64,000 nt of DNA from Dichotomocladium elegans (GCA_025716815.1 JAIXMN010000006.1:1-64000), one strand, 5' to 3'. Counted from the stretch's first letter, positions 48,590-60,524 are shown. Program-made: numbers and translations. The notes: generated by a model from the sequence alone, not told the origin.

Positions 48590-51100
48590 GGTTGCTACGT
48601 AGCTGTGGGTAATTCATCAGTTTCTTCGGCTGCATGTCACAAGGAGCTGATACGCGATCTATATTTGGTCCAAGGGAACTCGCGAAGGCTTACATACGCT
48701 TCACTTTGTACAATGAGGGTCTACCGCATTACACGTAAAAGCAAAAAAAAAGAAATCTAACCCTTCTAGTTTCATAGGCCTATTAGTTTTCGTCTTGCGT
48801 ATATTGAACCATCTGATGTGCACAGCAATGTGATCTTTAACGTATGATTTCATGGTCCTGTTTCTATTTGAAAGAATATGCAGCAGCGTTTATACCAAGG
48901 GCTTTCGGACATTCGCCCACTATTTGTACGGTGTTCTCTTTTTGAAAGTTTGATATAATTTTGAGCAAAAGAAGATGGAGATGGGCCATGGAAAACATTC
49001 AGCGACGTGATAGTAGCATTACAAAGCTACTCAATTGTAATGACTAGAGGGTTGTGAGTTAGTGAAGTTAGTGGGATACCGTTATACCAAAAATTCGCTA
49101 TACCGAATGGACTTTTAAACCCTTTCCGTATAGAAAGTAGCCAATAAAAATGCGTAAACATACGATTTACATATTGCTTTGTGGCAAAATCAGCCAAAGT
49201 TCTCAGGTTCAGGGACAATATTTTTCCTCCTAGCAGGCACATCAAAGTGGGCCAGAGTGAATAATTGCTGCAAAATACCGATTGCGCCTGATCAGCTCGT
49301 CTTCCATCTTAAGGACATCGCTGATCGTGGTAATGCTACGACCTTTTTCGTGTTTAAATTGCTCCTCCTTTAGCCCAGTTATGAATCTCGAGCTTCCCTC
49401 TAGTTGCGGTAGTATTCCTGCATAAACACAGATCTACTTCTTCTGAACGTTGGTTAGAGATATCTCCGCTTATTGCGCATGTCTACTGGTTATAGACTGT
49501 TATACCGAATGTTCACTACACCATATAATATCTGCTCTCACAGAGTCTTTCGGTATATCGAGCGTTGACTGTATTCAAGAACCAAAGTCAAGCCTACGAA
49601 ACGAGTTCTGATGAACAAGAGCGGCGCTGGCAGGACACAGTGTTCCCTACTGACCACCACCACTTCGTGCCTATTTTGCATTCATTATCTCTATCACAAG
49701 CTTCTGTCCACACATACTTCATCCAATCGGAAGCGCTGACACGGATTGTGGCGCACAGCGTAATCTCGGGCTGTAATAGCCGTAGCACAAGCGGCATTAG
49801 CTGCATTATCTTGCGGGTCATTGCCGCCGCCGGCCACTTGTGTTACTGATGGAAATATCATCCACGTTGGTGTGCGTCATGAGTCATGGATTTTTCAAGA
49901 AACCCCGTAGCTGCATAGCAAGTTATGATCAATACAAAATGGAGAATAAGAAAGGAGTCAGAAGGTACCTTTGCAGCTGGATGTATTTGTAGAAACGCTT
50001 GCCGAGACTGTCGCACTGGCAGGCTAAGAGTAAAACATGTACTGTAGGTGATCATTGAAAAGGCTGATGGATACATTTATCAGCTGCTTTTGAGGTTGTA
50101 TCTGCGCACTGCGGCAAGTCCAAGCAATACATGATGGGTCCCATCTAGAATGAAAGTATCAATTGTATGACATAACCAGAATCAATGATCGGAAGAGTAC
50201 AGCGCTTCTAAGCTCATACTGAAAATACGTGTTACTGTGAACATCATTAGCAGCGCTGTAACCACATCGGCGAGGAAAACGATATAGGGTACGATTGAGC
50301 ACCGAATACATTTGAAATGCTTAGAGCTGGGGTATCTGTCATTTGGAAGCCCTTGCTTACATATTGCTCTGATCCTTTTTTATGTATATATTGTAGCGTG
50401 ATAAAAGCTGTTGCCCTTTAAAATTGATCACCAAAGCAGTATCAATTACGCACGAGTATTACACACAAAATGCATGTTACTGCTAGCTCGGCCTTGTTTC
50501 ATCGCAGGAACTAAGCAAATGCTAATCTATCCGCAGGATTTATCATCTCGGGTTGTACTTGAAGAGTGTAATCCCCGCTGCAGTCCATTCCACGCTCAGA
50601 AGCCTAGAAAATAAGCGGGACAATGGCCATTTAAGAAGTATTGCGTAAGAGGTAATTGTAAACATCAGCTTCAGCGTTCTTACACGCTGAAGTCCCACAA
50701 TGTCATGGTTGGTACGCATGTGAATGCCAGTTCTCTCCATCAACCTCTTCCATGGTTGCTTGGAAGAACCAGAAGACGCTAGGAAGAGTCTACCCGCACT
50801 CAGAGGATTGCTACTGACACTGAGGTAACCGAAGAAAAGGCGGTACAGCATGCCTTGGTCTATGGGAATGCACCTTGGAAGTGCATATGTGCATTTTTAC
50901 AACAGTACCAACAAACTATTTATCTCTTATTTGCCTTATTGACAATATCAGGTTTCCGCACAAAAGAGGAAGCCTGATAAGAACCATTGGATTGCAGGAA
51001 AAGGCTTGGCGTGCATTTGGTAGCCATTACCAATCGAAAAATCGCGAGCTCGAGCTCGATGCGAATAGCGTTGCGCAGATATTGTTGAAAAAGAGAGCAA
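48590..51100. other. gene-poor stretch, no recognisable gene
   Basis: It includes strings typical of pogo-type ends (TATACCGAA repeats at 49080-49110 and 49505-49560, ending GAGCGTTGACTG then TA at 49571). These suggest a decayed pogo/Tigger-like MITE of about 0.5 kb, but the left end is unclear. Confidence 0.35.
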
Positions 51101-51109
51101 ACCTTACCT

Positions 51110-52090
51110 AAAAGAATCAACGAAGACTCTCTCCTTTTCTCCATCCATTCTGCTTCCTTTCAAGCAACAGTAACAAGAGTATCGCCATCGAGGTATCTCA
51201 GTCGGACGGGCAGTCTGTGTGTTAAGCACGTTTTCCATCCTCTTCCGGATCCCAAGCTTAAGTACACACTGGCTTGAACTGCTGCGGTAAACCACCTACC
51301 CTTTTCGTATCTGTTCCGAAGTTCACATATTAATAGGGGATATGAAGATGAAAAGTTTCCTTTTCTTTTTCTCGCCATTCTCTTCCCTTTTTACCTCGAT
51401 GATGGGCCCGTTCCTCCCCTCCACCGAGCACCAACATATCAGTCTGGGCAGAAACTAACTGTTATTTTGATTTCAAAGACGGTCTACGAGCTGGATCTTC
51501 CAGAGCATTCAACATCCTACTTCCGAAAGAAACAATTGCTTAGGTATCAGGGAAGATCGATGGGTTGGATTCTACCTAGTACGACGCGTTTCCTTCTTTC
51601 AAAGATGCCAGACATGGAGGAAGATGTAGAGTTTGATCATCCCAAGCAGCAACGAGTTTTTTCCTTTCGAAACTTGCCAGTTTCTTAGGTATCGGGGAAG
51701 ATTGACCGGACGGCAAACAAGCAGCATCGACTGGATGGGCTGTAGAGGTAGATAGCGTAACCTTTGATGTCAAAATAGCTGTTGATTTCTTTCAGGATTG
51801 ACACGTTGGTGTTCGGGGGAAGGGATGATCGGGCCGACCAGCGAAGTGTAAAAGGGAAGAGAATGGTGGAAAAAGCAAGTGGTTTACCGCAGCAGCTCAA
51901 GCCGGCGCGTACTTAAGCCTGGAATCCGGAAGAGGATGGGAAACGTGCTAATACAACCCTTCCACATGGACTGCATATCCAATAGAGATACTGTACCTCG
52001 ACGTTGCTACCCTTGCTACTGTTATTGTTGCTGCTTGAAAAAATGACAATGGATAGAGAAAAGGAACGTCTTCATCTGTCTCGAATAAAG
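51110..52090. repeat. diverged foldback element of about 1 kb
   Basis: The left arm (about 51110-51400) and right arm (about 51830-52090) are inverted copies. Shared strings include TACTTAAGC, ATCCGGAAGAGGATGG, AACGTGCT, GAGATAC and TACTGTTGCTT (with variants). The centre has a second, smaller repeat (CTTAGGTATCRGGGAAGAT at 51540 and 51687). No transposase is visible. Confidence 0.75.
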
Positions 52091-52099
52091 AAGGAGCAT

Positions 52100-52640
52100 G
52101 CGCTTTCGTTTCGACACTTTCGCTTTGAAACCATCTCGTTTATCAGTCCTGTATAATAAACTTATAAGAACACCGTCTCTATTATTATGGCTATGGTCAA
52201 TATCGTGCGCCTAGGCAATCATCCGGTTTGAGCGGATTGATGAATTACCTCGTCTATGCTGTTAAAAGGACCATGACCCATGGTTCCATGTATATGTCTG
52301 AAGGAACAAAAGAAAGGCATTCGGTGGCACATTTCTGCTCGATATATTAAACTAGCGTGCCACTGACCTTTATCAAAGTCCTCCGCCCAGTTCGTCTATT
52401 TATTGTATGACCCGTAAGGCAAACTTTGTACCGCGATATTTAGTAAGCTCTCTTACATACTTATGATCATATAGAACTTATATCCATCTCCCGTTAATAT
52501 AAACCATGTGTGGTTCTGCTGAGGTCGAAGGAAAAAGATACAATGGTTGGCAAACAAGCATGTCAACAGAGGCGGTGAACTATCCTAAACCGACGAAACG
52601 CCTTGAGTCGCCGCTTCATTAAAAATTTTTCATATTTGTC
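52100..52640. other. intergenic, promoter side of the RRM gene
   Basis: No gene seen. An ATG at 52642 opens a 23-codon upstream frame that overlaps the main start at 52680 in another phase. Confidence 0.4.
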
Positions 52641-52679
52641 TGATGGGTGAACCTCCGTCTCCGTACACTTTTCTTAAGA

Positions 52680-53414
52680 ATGGCAAAGATCGCAGCTTCA
52701 AAAAAGAAGAGCACCAAGAAAACTGATCAGCCCAAAACCGTGAGCGTCGCTGAGGAATCAGCTGGTCAGAAACGTAAAGTTCGGGCTGACGAGGAAACGG
52801 ACGAGCTCGAGAGCGAAAATAACAACAAGAAAAATCCCGGTGATCTCAGATCTAAACTTGTATGGGTATATGGAATCAAACCAGCCACTAGTGAGAAGGA
52901 ATTGCGCGATTTCTTTGAAAACTGTGGTGAGATTGTGCGCCTCGACAAAGCTGATCGCCATGCATACATTGAGTTTCGCCATAAAAAGGATCTCAAAGCC
53001 GCTCTCAACAAAAATGGGAAATCGTTGGGTGATTTGAAGCTACGAGTGGAAGTAGCTCGGGAGAGCTTGAAGCACGCTGCGACGAACACCATCTTCTTCG
53101 CCGGTTTTGACAAGGAACTTGATGTAGCCCTAATTCGCTCGGCCATCCATGAAGCATTCAGTAAACACGGAGAGATCGTTGGCGACATCCGAATCCCTTT
53201 CATCCACAGCAAAAAGGCTCTCAAGAAACCCAAAGGCATTGGATATCTGCAAATGGCATCTATCGAACAGGCCTCCAAAGCTATCAAGCACCTTTCCGGC
53301 AAGGAAATAGCCGGTGGAAAGCTTCGCCTAGACTTTAGCGAAGATCTCAAGGCACCGGAATCGAAGAAAAGGAGAAGAGGAAAGAAGTCTGACGAAGGAA
53401 GTGAAGCAAGCTGA
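52680..53414 (+). CDS. RNA-binding protein with two RRM domains, nucleolar type
   Basis: A single exon of 244 residues. The N-terminus is Lys- and Glu-rich (ASKKKSTKKTD, DEETDELESENNNKK). RRM1 starts at about residue 59 (SKLVWVYGIKP, with the RNP1 position as HAYIEFRHKK). RRM2 starts at about residue 139 (NTIFFAGFD, RNP1 as GIGYLQM). The C-terminus is basic (ESKKRRRGKK) and would serve as a nuclear signal. The layout recalls Gar2/nucleolin-like proteins that act in ribosome biogenesis, though an RGG tail is absent. I chose ATG 52680; the open frame upstream lacks an in-frame ATG. The gene converges on the septin gene, 188 nt away. Confidence 0.85.
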   Translation: MAKIAASKKKSTKKTDQPKTVSVAEESAGQKRKVRADEETDELESENNNKKNPGDLRSKLVWVYGIKPATSEKELRDFFENCGEIVRLDKADRHAYIEFRHKKDLKAALNKNGKSLGDLKLRVEVARESLKHAATNTIFFAGFDKELDVALIRSAIHEAFSKHGEIVGDIRIPFIHSKKALKKPKGIGYLQMASIEQASKAIKHLSGKEIAGGKLRLDFSEDLKAPESKKRRRGKKSDEGSEAS

Positions 53415-53602
53415 TTTTATCATTTTAAAAATTAAATCATTGTGGCAGAGAATTATTGTGTCTGCCCTTGTTTGATCAATCGATGTGTGTAACTTGTTGC
53501 TTTGATTTGATAGACAACGGAACGGATCAACCGAATGCAGGGACCGAACTAACGTGGAGGGCGGAAATGTCAGTGATGCTGTGTGAGGCATAATAAAGTA
53601 CA

Positions 53603-55196
53603 TTACTTGTTGGACTGGGCAGGGCTCCCGAGGCTGGGACTTAGGCCCATGGCAGGGTTGCTGGGAAGGGACTCCTGATGGTTGATAGCTGCAGAAGGCT
53701 GCGGTGCCAGATTAGCACCAGACGGGTTTGTCGATTCTTTGATTGCAAGTAGCTGCTTAGCCCGGAAGGCTTCATAATGTATTTGAGCAGTGGTCTCAAT
53801 AAGGTCCTGCAGATGTGTGCGGGTCAAGAAGTTGCGTAGATAAATAAACTCGCAGTGCTCCTCATTTTCCACTGAAAAAGAAACTTAGTAATGAGATAAG
53901 GTGATATAAGCAATTCAGGCATACCGTTGATAACTCCATATCTATTCTTGCGGCCACGGACTGCCTTGCCATCAATCATAACGTTACGCTCAGAGCCAAC
54001 AATAGCAAACGGCAGCATTTCCTGGAAAGTCATAGTGAGACAAATGAATAGATGGATGGTTCACTGCTTCTGCATATTCTGCTTACACGAATACTCTCAT
54101 TCAAAGCCTGTTCTTGCTCATCATCTTCGTCACTCTCGTATGGATATAACTTGATATTGTGGAATACCAATTCTGCCCTGATCTGAACCATTGCTTAGAG
54201 TTATGCTCAGTTCCATATTCGCAATCCTTACGCGCTGCTTAAAGGTGACGCGCTCCTCGATAGTCAGCGAATCAGATTTTGCGATCACCGGGACGACATT
54301 GACAACCTCTGAAAGCTTCTTGAGCACAACAATGTCGATGGGCTTAAGTCTATCAAGGAAAAGAAACTGAGTATTTTGTTGGGACATCATGCTGATTCCT
54401 ATGATAGTCCTAACTTACGCATGTCCTGTGGGACTGATAAAGAAAAGGCAGCAATGCACTCGGCTGTCCTGTATGTAGCGATCACGCGTTGCAGTCAGCT
54501 CTTTACGGAGATAAGCGGAGTGCTGGTCCTTGATGTACTTGATGATAGGCTCCCAGCTTGTGCAAGTTAGCCACAATCTTGCTCTGTTTGATTGCATTGC
54601 TCTCTCATTTTCCTATCCACTTCATTTTCTATTTACCAGTTCTCATTGTTGACCTGGTCTCCATATCCAGGAGTATCCACAATGTTCAGTCGCAAACGTA
54701 CGCCGTTCTCCTCAATCACTACAGCAAATTAATGTGCTTTAGAAGAAAAAGAAGAAGAAAGAGTAAAGGAGCTTGTTTTACAATGGGAGACCGTTTGGAT
54801 TTCGGTTGTTTGTCTCGGAGGTTCGTCTGCAGCTAAACGAGCCTTGCTCTCAATCAAATGTGATGCAAAAATAGTGTTGACAAGAGTCGATTTGCCAAGG
54901 CCCGATTGGCCTATAAAATAAAGGAAATGCATCAGATGCACGTACACACGCAGCAGATAAATAGGAGTACACAGGGAACAACCGCATTAGCGTAATGAAT
55001 GAACTCACCTACTACCATAACATTGAAGTGAAAGCCGCGCTTCAAGAGTTTTTTTTCAATTTGTTGGGTGATTGTATCAAACCCAACATAGCCCTCGAGA
55101 GAAACCTAGTCATGTATTTCTATGAGGCTAAAGGATCTTTTCTTACTACTATTTACTTACTGCAGCAGGCTCTGCGATAAGGGAAGTAGACGACAT
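53603..55196 (-). CDS. septin, Cdc10 type
   Basis: A GTP-binding filament protein of the septin ring, which acts in cytokinesis and hyphal branching. Nine exons on the minus strand: 55196-55161, 55105-55009, 54910-54782, 54718-54637, 54556-54419, 54349-54232, 54182-54087, 54021-53925 and 53871-53603. Phases close to give 353 residues. Motifs are [20 protein letters not shown], the P-loop GQSGLGKST, the G3 block [12 protein letters not shown], the G4 block AKSD, and the septin unique element ([31 protein letters not shown]). The lack of a C-terminal coiled coil and this N-terminus place it with Cdc10. The tail is Pro/Ser/Asn-rich. Confidence 0.95.
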
Positions 55197-55199
55197 CAA

Positions 55200-56070
55200 A
55201 ATTGAATAATGAGAAAGAGAGGAAAACGAGGAAAAAACGACAGGGAATCCAAAGAAAAAGAAGAGAAGGGACAGTAAAAAAGGATGGCTGAGGAGGAGGG
55301 CGAAGGGGGAGAGCGCGGAGTACTTTATGCTGGAATGCGCAGGAGGACCTGTGATAACGAAGACTCCTCATTTCTTCTTTTCGTCTCAGAAATCTACCAG
55401 CTATTAACACCTCCAAGACGAAGCCATTGAACAATATGACTGTACCAATGATCAGATCAATCGGCATGAAACTGACCGTAAACAAGTCATCATACTTTGA
55501 GGACCAGCGGAAAGGTCTCTTCCTCTCCTTTTTCAGCCCTTCCCCTCTTCTCAACCCCCTTATCTCCTTTGACCACAGGTGAGGAAGTAGTTCTCCCAAC
55601 AGGGTATAACTCTCGACCGCAACTCTTGGTTTATTGCAGGAATAAAAGCACATTAGAAAGGCAATGTAGATTACTTGAGCATTATCCAGCATCATTGGAG
55701 ATCTTAAATAGAGTATATGTGCAATCTTGCAACATTGATCGGCTGTAGTGGGAACGCGAGCAATACCAGTTTTCCTTTTAAACGTGGCAAATGTATCTTG
55801 ATTTTGTTAAACGAAAAGGGACTTTTAATTATTCTAGCAGCTCTTTCGATCTTCGCAATATGGTCCATGCGCAAGGTGGGATTTCGGTGCGCATTAGAAA
55901 TCTCATCAAAGCAGTCAGCCGAAATGAGTGCTACAGGCCTAGACTGCCCAAGCAAGCTCTCTCTAAGAACGAGTTGAGACTATGCATTGCATCAAGTCCT
56001 TATGGTAAAATATATTCTGTGGATCAAACGTGATTTCTCTTGCCCTTTCGCCTTCTCATTCTCAAATCTC
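55200..56070. other. intergenic between divergent genes; unassigned frames
   Basis: A minus-strand frame (55153-55695) overlaps the septin start and is rich in hydrophobic and basic residues. Another (55704-55955) looks somewhat protein-like. Neither has motifs or an obvious start context, so I leave them uncalled. Confidence 0.35.
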
Positions 56071-56078
56071 GCGTCGCA

Positions 56079-56838
56079 ATGATCCAGCCAGAATCCTGGC
56101 ATCTGCACCCAGAGAATGCAAGTTCCTCAGAAGAATGCTTCCAGCGAGTAAGTCCTTCTATTTTGGCCCATTTCTTCCCTCCTCAATATTAAAGCTAAAT
56201 AGAGATGCTCCTTCGCTTTGGGCGTGTGCTTCGACCGAGTATGAAAACATCTCCTCGTATAGTCGCGTATCCTGAAGTAGGTCAGAAAGAGACTTCAGGC
56301 CAGAAATCCTTTATCAAGCTTCAGAAGAGTATCCTGGAGCAAGTTGAAAAAGGAGGTATGCCTTGTTCACCCCTCGCCTTTTTTTGGTATGTCTTATTCA
56401 TACAATGTCATAGCAAATTACAAGGCCGTCTTCCGCGGCGAATGTGATGTTTTCGATACAGAAATGTCCGAACGAGTACAGCATGAACTGCAAATGTATG
56501 CGCGGAACATATTAAATCCTAGATGGATGGTGAACTTGAATGCTTCATTCTCTACCTCTCGGGAATGGTCGAGTCCAGTGCCACTTCAATGTGTTCTGAT
56601 CCTTCGAGATCCATCCATTTCGTTTCCGTTTTGCGAACTGGATCACATGGTGAATTCCGAGTCTTCTTCGATAGCAGTTCCGTGTTACGATGTTCGACGG
56701 ATATGGCAGCAACAGCAAATCGACAGCCTGATTGATCCATCTGATCAAAGAGAACGGATTGTTACTGGTATCATAAAATCCCCTGCCTCTGTAGAATTCG
56801 CAATAGCGCTTTGGCGTTGTCGACAGTATCTAGAATAG
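56079..56838 (+). CDS. unrecognised three-exon gene, 214 residues
   Basis: Exons 56079-56147, 56205-56355 and 56414-56838 join in phase with GT-AG introns of 57 and 58 nt. The protein begins MIQPESWHLHPENASSSEE, contains KTSPRIVAYPEVGQ and ERVQHELQMYARNI, and ends WRCRQYLE. The last exon has a Ser-rich loop and alternating hydrophobic stretches (VPLQCVLIL) suggesting beta structure. No transmembrane segment or catalytic motif is visible. An alternative start would be the ATG at 56205. I do not recognise the family. Confidence 0.6.
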
Positions 56839-56904
56839 ACTCAATACCCTCAGCATGTTTATGATTATATGTTGCATGATCGAAGGCCCAACATCCTTGA
56901 TATA

Positions 56905-57530
56905 TAGCATTTTTCAAAATCAAAGTCGCACCCTGCCAGTTCTGAAGTCGCAGGATCGCAAAAATACAAATCCCATTTTTTCCCGGAAATCTTTACGCGT
57001 GATGACAAAGCAAATGTCGCATACATACACGGAAAGATGTCGCAAATCCATCTCATCCTTATGACTCTTTCTCTTTATAAACTTTTACATTTTGAAATGA
57101 GCAATCTATTATTTTACAACGATGGCCAAGGTCATGTCGCTGATGAGGAAATGTACTCACTTCAATCCGTTTGTTCTTACACTGAATATCTGCGTAGCAT
57201 ATCGTGCAAAGATAACTCTGAGTTTACTCTCACACACATTCCCAAGCGAAAGGATACATACATTCGGATGAAAGAAGCGGGGATCAACGGCAGTTACACA
57301 GCATACACTGATCAAGGCAAGGTCAGATGTTTCAAACTGGTGTTTGAGGAGGTATTGAGTGCATCAGCTGCAGCAAAACAGCTAGGACTCCATGTTCGTT
57401 CAGCACAGCGATGGGCATTACAGTAAGAAAAGGATCCTGACAGCATTTTAAGAAACGTAGAAGTAGAGGGCCGATCGTGTATTCTCAATGAAGAGCATTT
57501 ATTGTTCTAGAATGCAATTGTCGCTAGAAG
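56905..57530 (+). mobile_element. Tc1/mariner-IS630 fragment, copy 3 (N-terminal half)
   Basis: The leader (CAAAATCAAAGTCGCACCCTG and the following 100 bases) and the open frame 57037-57426 match copy 1 closely. The frame reads EMSNLLFYNDGQGHV, SLQSVCSYTEYLRS, HIPKRKDTYIRMKEAG, and then a helix-turn-helix (SAAAKQLGLHVRSAQRWAL). It is cut before the catalytic domain. This copy gives the cleanest view of the DNA-binding half of the family. It lies about 0.9 kb upstream of the Fanzor ATG. Confidence 0.88.
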
Positions 57531-57539
57531 ACTAAGTTT

Positions 57540-57885
57540 ATTCTTGGAAAGAACAAAGAACTATGGGAGTGTCAATGAGCCATTTAGCCTGGGATTGTAA
57601 CTCCGAAGCTGGTTATCAAATGGAATAATGAAGTAATGGCTTTCAGGAGACTCCTGTGTTCTCATTGTAATATTCAGAGAAATTATTCATTATGTACCTA
57701 CACTTCCTGAACGTATGGATAAGGATGACAGCAGTGTCGTGTTTTGTTGTGTTGTAAGAGACTGAGAGAGTACGAAAAGAAATACAATCTTCCTACACTA
57801 CACAAGTGCCGGATATGTATCGGATTATTCTTGAGATGGTCTCTTGGAATTACTTGTTGGAATTGTTTGGGATTTCATTGTTGAT
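57540..57885. other. spacer between the mariner fragment and the Fanzor leader
   Basis: No gene seen. Sequence is A/T-rich with no recognised repeat. Confidence 0.35.
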
Positions 57886-57908
57886 TTCAGACCTCCCTCA
57901 CGTCGATA

Positions 57909-58080
57909 CAGTGGCCGCCCGTTATAGTGACACCCTCGGTTCCAGGAAATCGCATCACTATAATGAATTATCACTATAATGAATTGGAATAAGCCCTACC
58001 TGGCAATTTTGTCCTTCATAAAGTGTATCGCTATAACGAATTATCATTATAATGAATATCACTATAACGAGCGGCCACTG
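57909..58080. mobile_element. 172-bp pogo-type MITE with TA target duplication
   Basis: The ends are CAGTGGCCGCCCGTTATAGTGA and the near-exact complement (plus strand TCACTATAACGAGCGGCCACTG). The interior repeats CACTATAATGAATT and similar. TA flanks it at 57907-57908 and 58081-58082. Removing it restores the repeat arm CTCACGTCGATAAAACCTC seen at 1853-1931, so the MITE is inserted into that older repeat. Confidence 0.9.
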
Positions 58081-58146
58081 TAAAACCTCATTAAAGAACC
58101 CAGTGGGAAAAAGAAAAACACTGTGGAGATGGATCATTGCTGACAC

Positions 58147-58154
58147 TATAAATA
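58147..58154 (+). promoter_or_regulatory. TATA box candidate for the Fanzor gene
   Basis: TATAAATA lies 172 nt before the ATG at 58326, directly after the partial repeat arm (58081-58140). A promoter role is inferred from position only. Confidence 0.45.
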
Positions 58155-58325
58155 GTGATGCTCAAGCAAGCTGTCCCTTTCCATTATCCACATACAAAAC
58201 TAGAGCCCATACAGCCTACAGAAAATAACACAGCACCACATTTACGGTTGAAAGGTAATACGGCCGCTTTCATACTCGGCTCTGCGATACTAAGAAATAA
58301 TATACCCTAGGTCTTCACCCACCAA

Positions 58326-60524
58326 ATGGCCCAACCCCACCGCCCCGTCATTCCCGAAGGCATGCGCACTGGCCACAGCATTGACCGCACTGGCCGTATA
58401 ATTGGGGTGAAATCGTCCATACGGGGCATCGGCTGGCGACAGCAGTACCGTGAACGTCTGTATCAGTTGGTTGACCTTGTCCACAACACCACAACACAGG
58501 CGTACGCGTTCGCCAAATATATTTTCATCAACGAGGCAGCGCGCGATCCAACTTTTAACATACAGGAAAATATCACGGAGAAGTTCTTTTCAGAAGTTTG
58601 GCTCTCCATGGTTAACAAAGCCGAACGCCGCACCCAAGGTGAAACTGCCCGCATCCGAGAACTAATTAATCGCCACAAGGATGAGTACCTTCGGATATCC
58701 GGATACGACAGGCCTGCGTTCCCGTATTCCCAGCAATGTTCTTCTTACGAAGGCACCAAGATTTATACTGCTTACGTGAATAATGTCCACATGCGGTTCG
58801 GGCAACACCTTCGGCGTGTCATCAATGTCATCCTGAATCTTCGTCAGCGAAAAGCCGACCGCAAGCGAGAGTTAATCGCACAGGGCCTAAGCCCCGATCA
58901 AGTACGCCAGGACCTTTATGAAACCATCACCCGGCATGCCACAGGATTCAAGCTAGCAATTGCCCGTCGAGGTGTTTTGAGGGAAGACATTAATGCCGAA
59001 CCTGGATTTCTTCGGGAAGCATACGATATCCTACAACCTGTCTTAAACGCTTACCCCCGAAACCACCAATTCCAACACCAGAGTATCTATTACGACGCCA
59101 AGGCCAATCCTGTTAAGCATTTCAGCGCCTTCTTCCAGCTTGCACGCGTTTGTCAACAGAACGGAATACGCGGATTCAACTGTTTTCCACTTCGTCGCTC
59201 GTGGTCACCATGCTACATGGAGATCGATACGAAAATCCTTTGCTACCATATCCTGGGCTGCAAAATGGAATCCCACACAAGCAATATGGAGTACTGGAGA
59301 CGTGTTGTAAACCTGAAATCAAGAGCTTTCAAACCCCAAGAATCCGAGCTGCTCCAATTCCGTGGGACTATTCACACTGACGGCGTCGGTGTTACTGTGT
59401 TCAAGAAGACAAATGGCCTTCAATCGGGTTTCGGACAGAGATTTGGCATCCAGAGCGAAGATATCGAATACGTCACCCCACAGATAGTCCGGAACGAAGA
59501 CTATAGAGGACAATGGGTCACCATTGATCCTGGCAGAAGGAACCTGTTGTATTGCGTTCATGAGAACTCGTCACCCGACAACCACCAGACCTTCCGATAT
59601 ACAAAGCAGCTTCAAGATCATACACAGAAGACCAAACGGTACCGCAGACTTCGAGAACGACTCAAGTTAGAGCGACCCGAGGTCGCGTTGGCTGAGCAGA
59701 ATCTATCTCAATTTCAAAGTCATACGATTTCCGTGCCCAACTACGACGGATACCTCGCCGCCAAGAATCGGGTCTCTGTAGTTCTCAAGTCTTTCTACGC
59801 GACAACCACTACGAACCACCCGAACCCGCAATTTCTTTTTCGAAAACTTCGCCTGTCAGCGTTTTACAAGAAGCAGCAAGCAGATGAAAAGCTTCTCGAC
59901 TCTTTGAATGCGAAGTTTGGCAGTAGGTCCGTTTTCGTGATGGGAAATTGGTCTGCGCCGCATACAAAATATCACGAGCCTATCCGTGGTGTCGGCTTCC
60001 GGCGGCTGTTGAAGAAGAACAATTGCAATATTTATTTGATCGACGAGTACAAGACAAGCAAGTGCTGCCCTGTATGTGACAATGAAAGCCTTGCTACCTT
60101 TAAAATGGTTCCTAATCCACGCCCATATCGACGATCCGACAACCCGCTCACGATCTGCCATGGCCTGCTACGGTATGAAGGACGGGCATGTTGTGTTATA
60201 TTTCCAAAAGATTATAATACAGTATTTTGATGTTTCAATAGATGCACAAATCAAAACTGTACAGCAGGCATGGCAGAGGGTGTTTGTCAACCAAGGTTAT
60301 GGAACCGGGATCTGGCGGCGGCTCTCAACATGCATCATATCCTCCGGGGTCTTCGGGAAGATGGTATCATCCCAGCAAGGTTCCAGAGAAGAAATGCTGC
60401 ACAAGCATCCGCAGCTGGTGGAAGGCCACACTCACCTGAACCAGAGCAGCGCAGCGTGAGACAACGACGGGCAAGGCCAGGAAGGCCACGAGGTGCACGC
60501 TCTGGCGGGTCGAGACGACCGTAA
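58326..60524 (+). CDS. Fanzor: eukaryotic TnpB-like RNA-guided nuclease, apparently intact
   Basis: Fanzors are the eukaryotic relatives of IS200/IS605 TnpB and Cas12; tested members cut DNA guided by an RNA made from the element end. Two exons, 58326-60172 and 60242-60524, are joined by a 69-nt GT-AG intron and give 709 residues. RuvC-I is TIDPGRRNLLYC (D401), RuvC-II is LIDEYKTSKCCPVC (E574) and RuvC-III is LWNRDLAAALNM (D639). The zinc ribbon uses C581-x2-C584 and C617-x4-C622. The second pair exists only after splicing; unspliced, the frame ends at 60230 and loses D639. Residues 1-390 are helical and basic, as in the recognition lobe. The last 40 residues are Arg/Pro/Gly-rich, with nuclear-signal character. 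ATG context is CACCAAATGG. Whether it is Fanzor1 or Fanzor2 needs a tree. Confidence 0.93.

Noticed and set aside
60242..60459. Separate small ORFs downstream of Fanzor
   Set aside because: The true reading here is Fanzor exon 2 in another frame; these are shadows.
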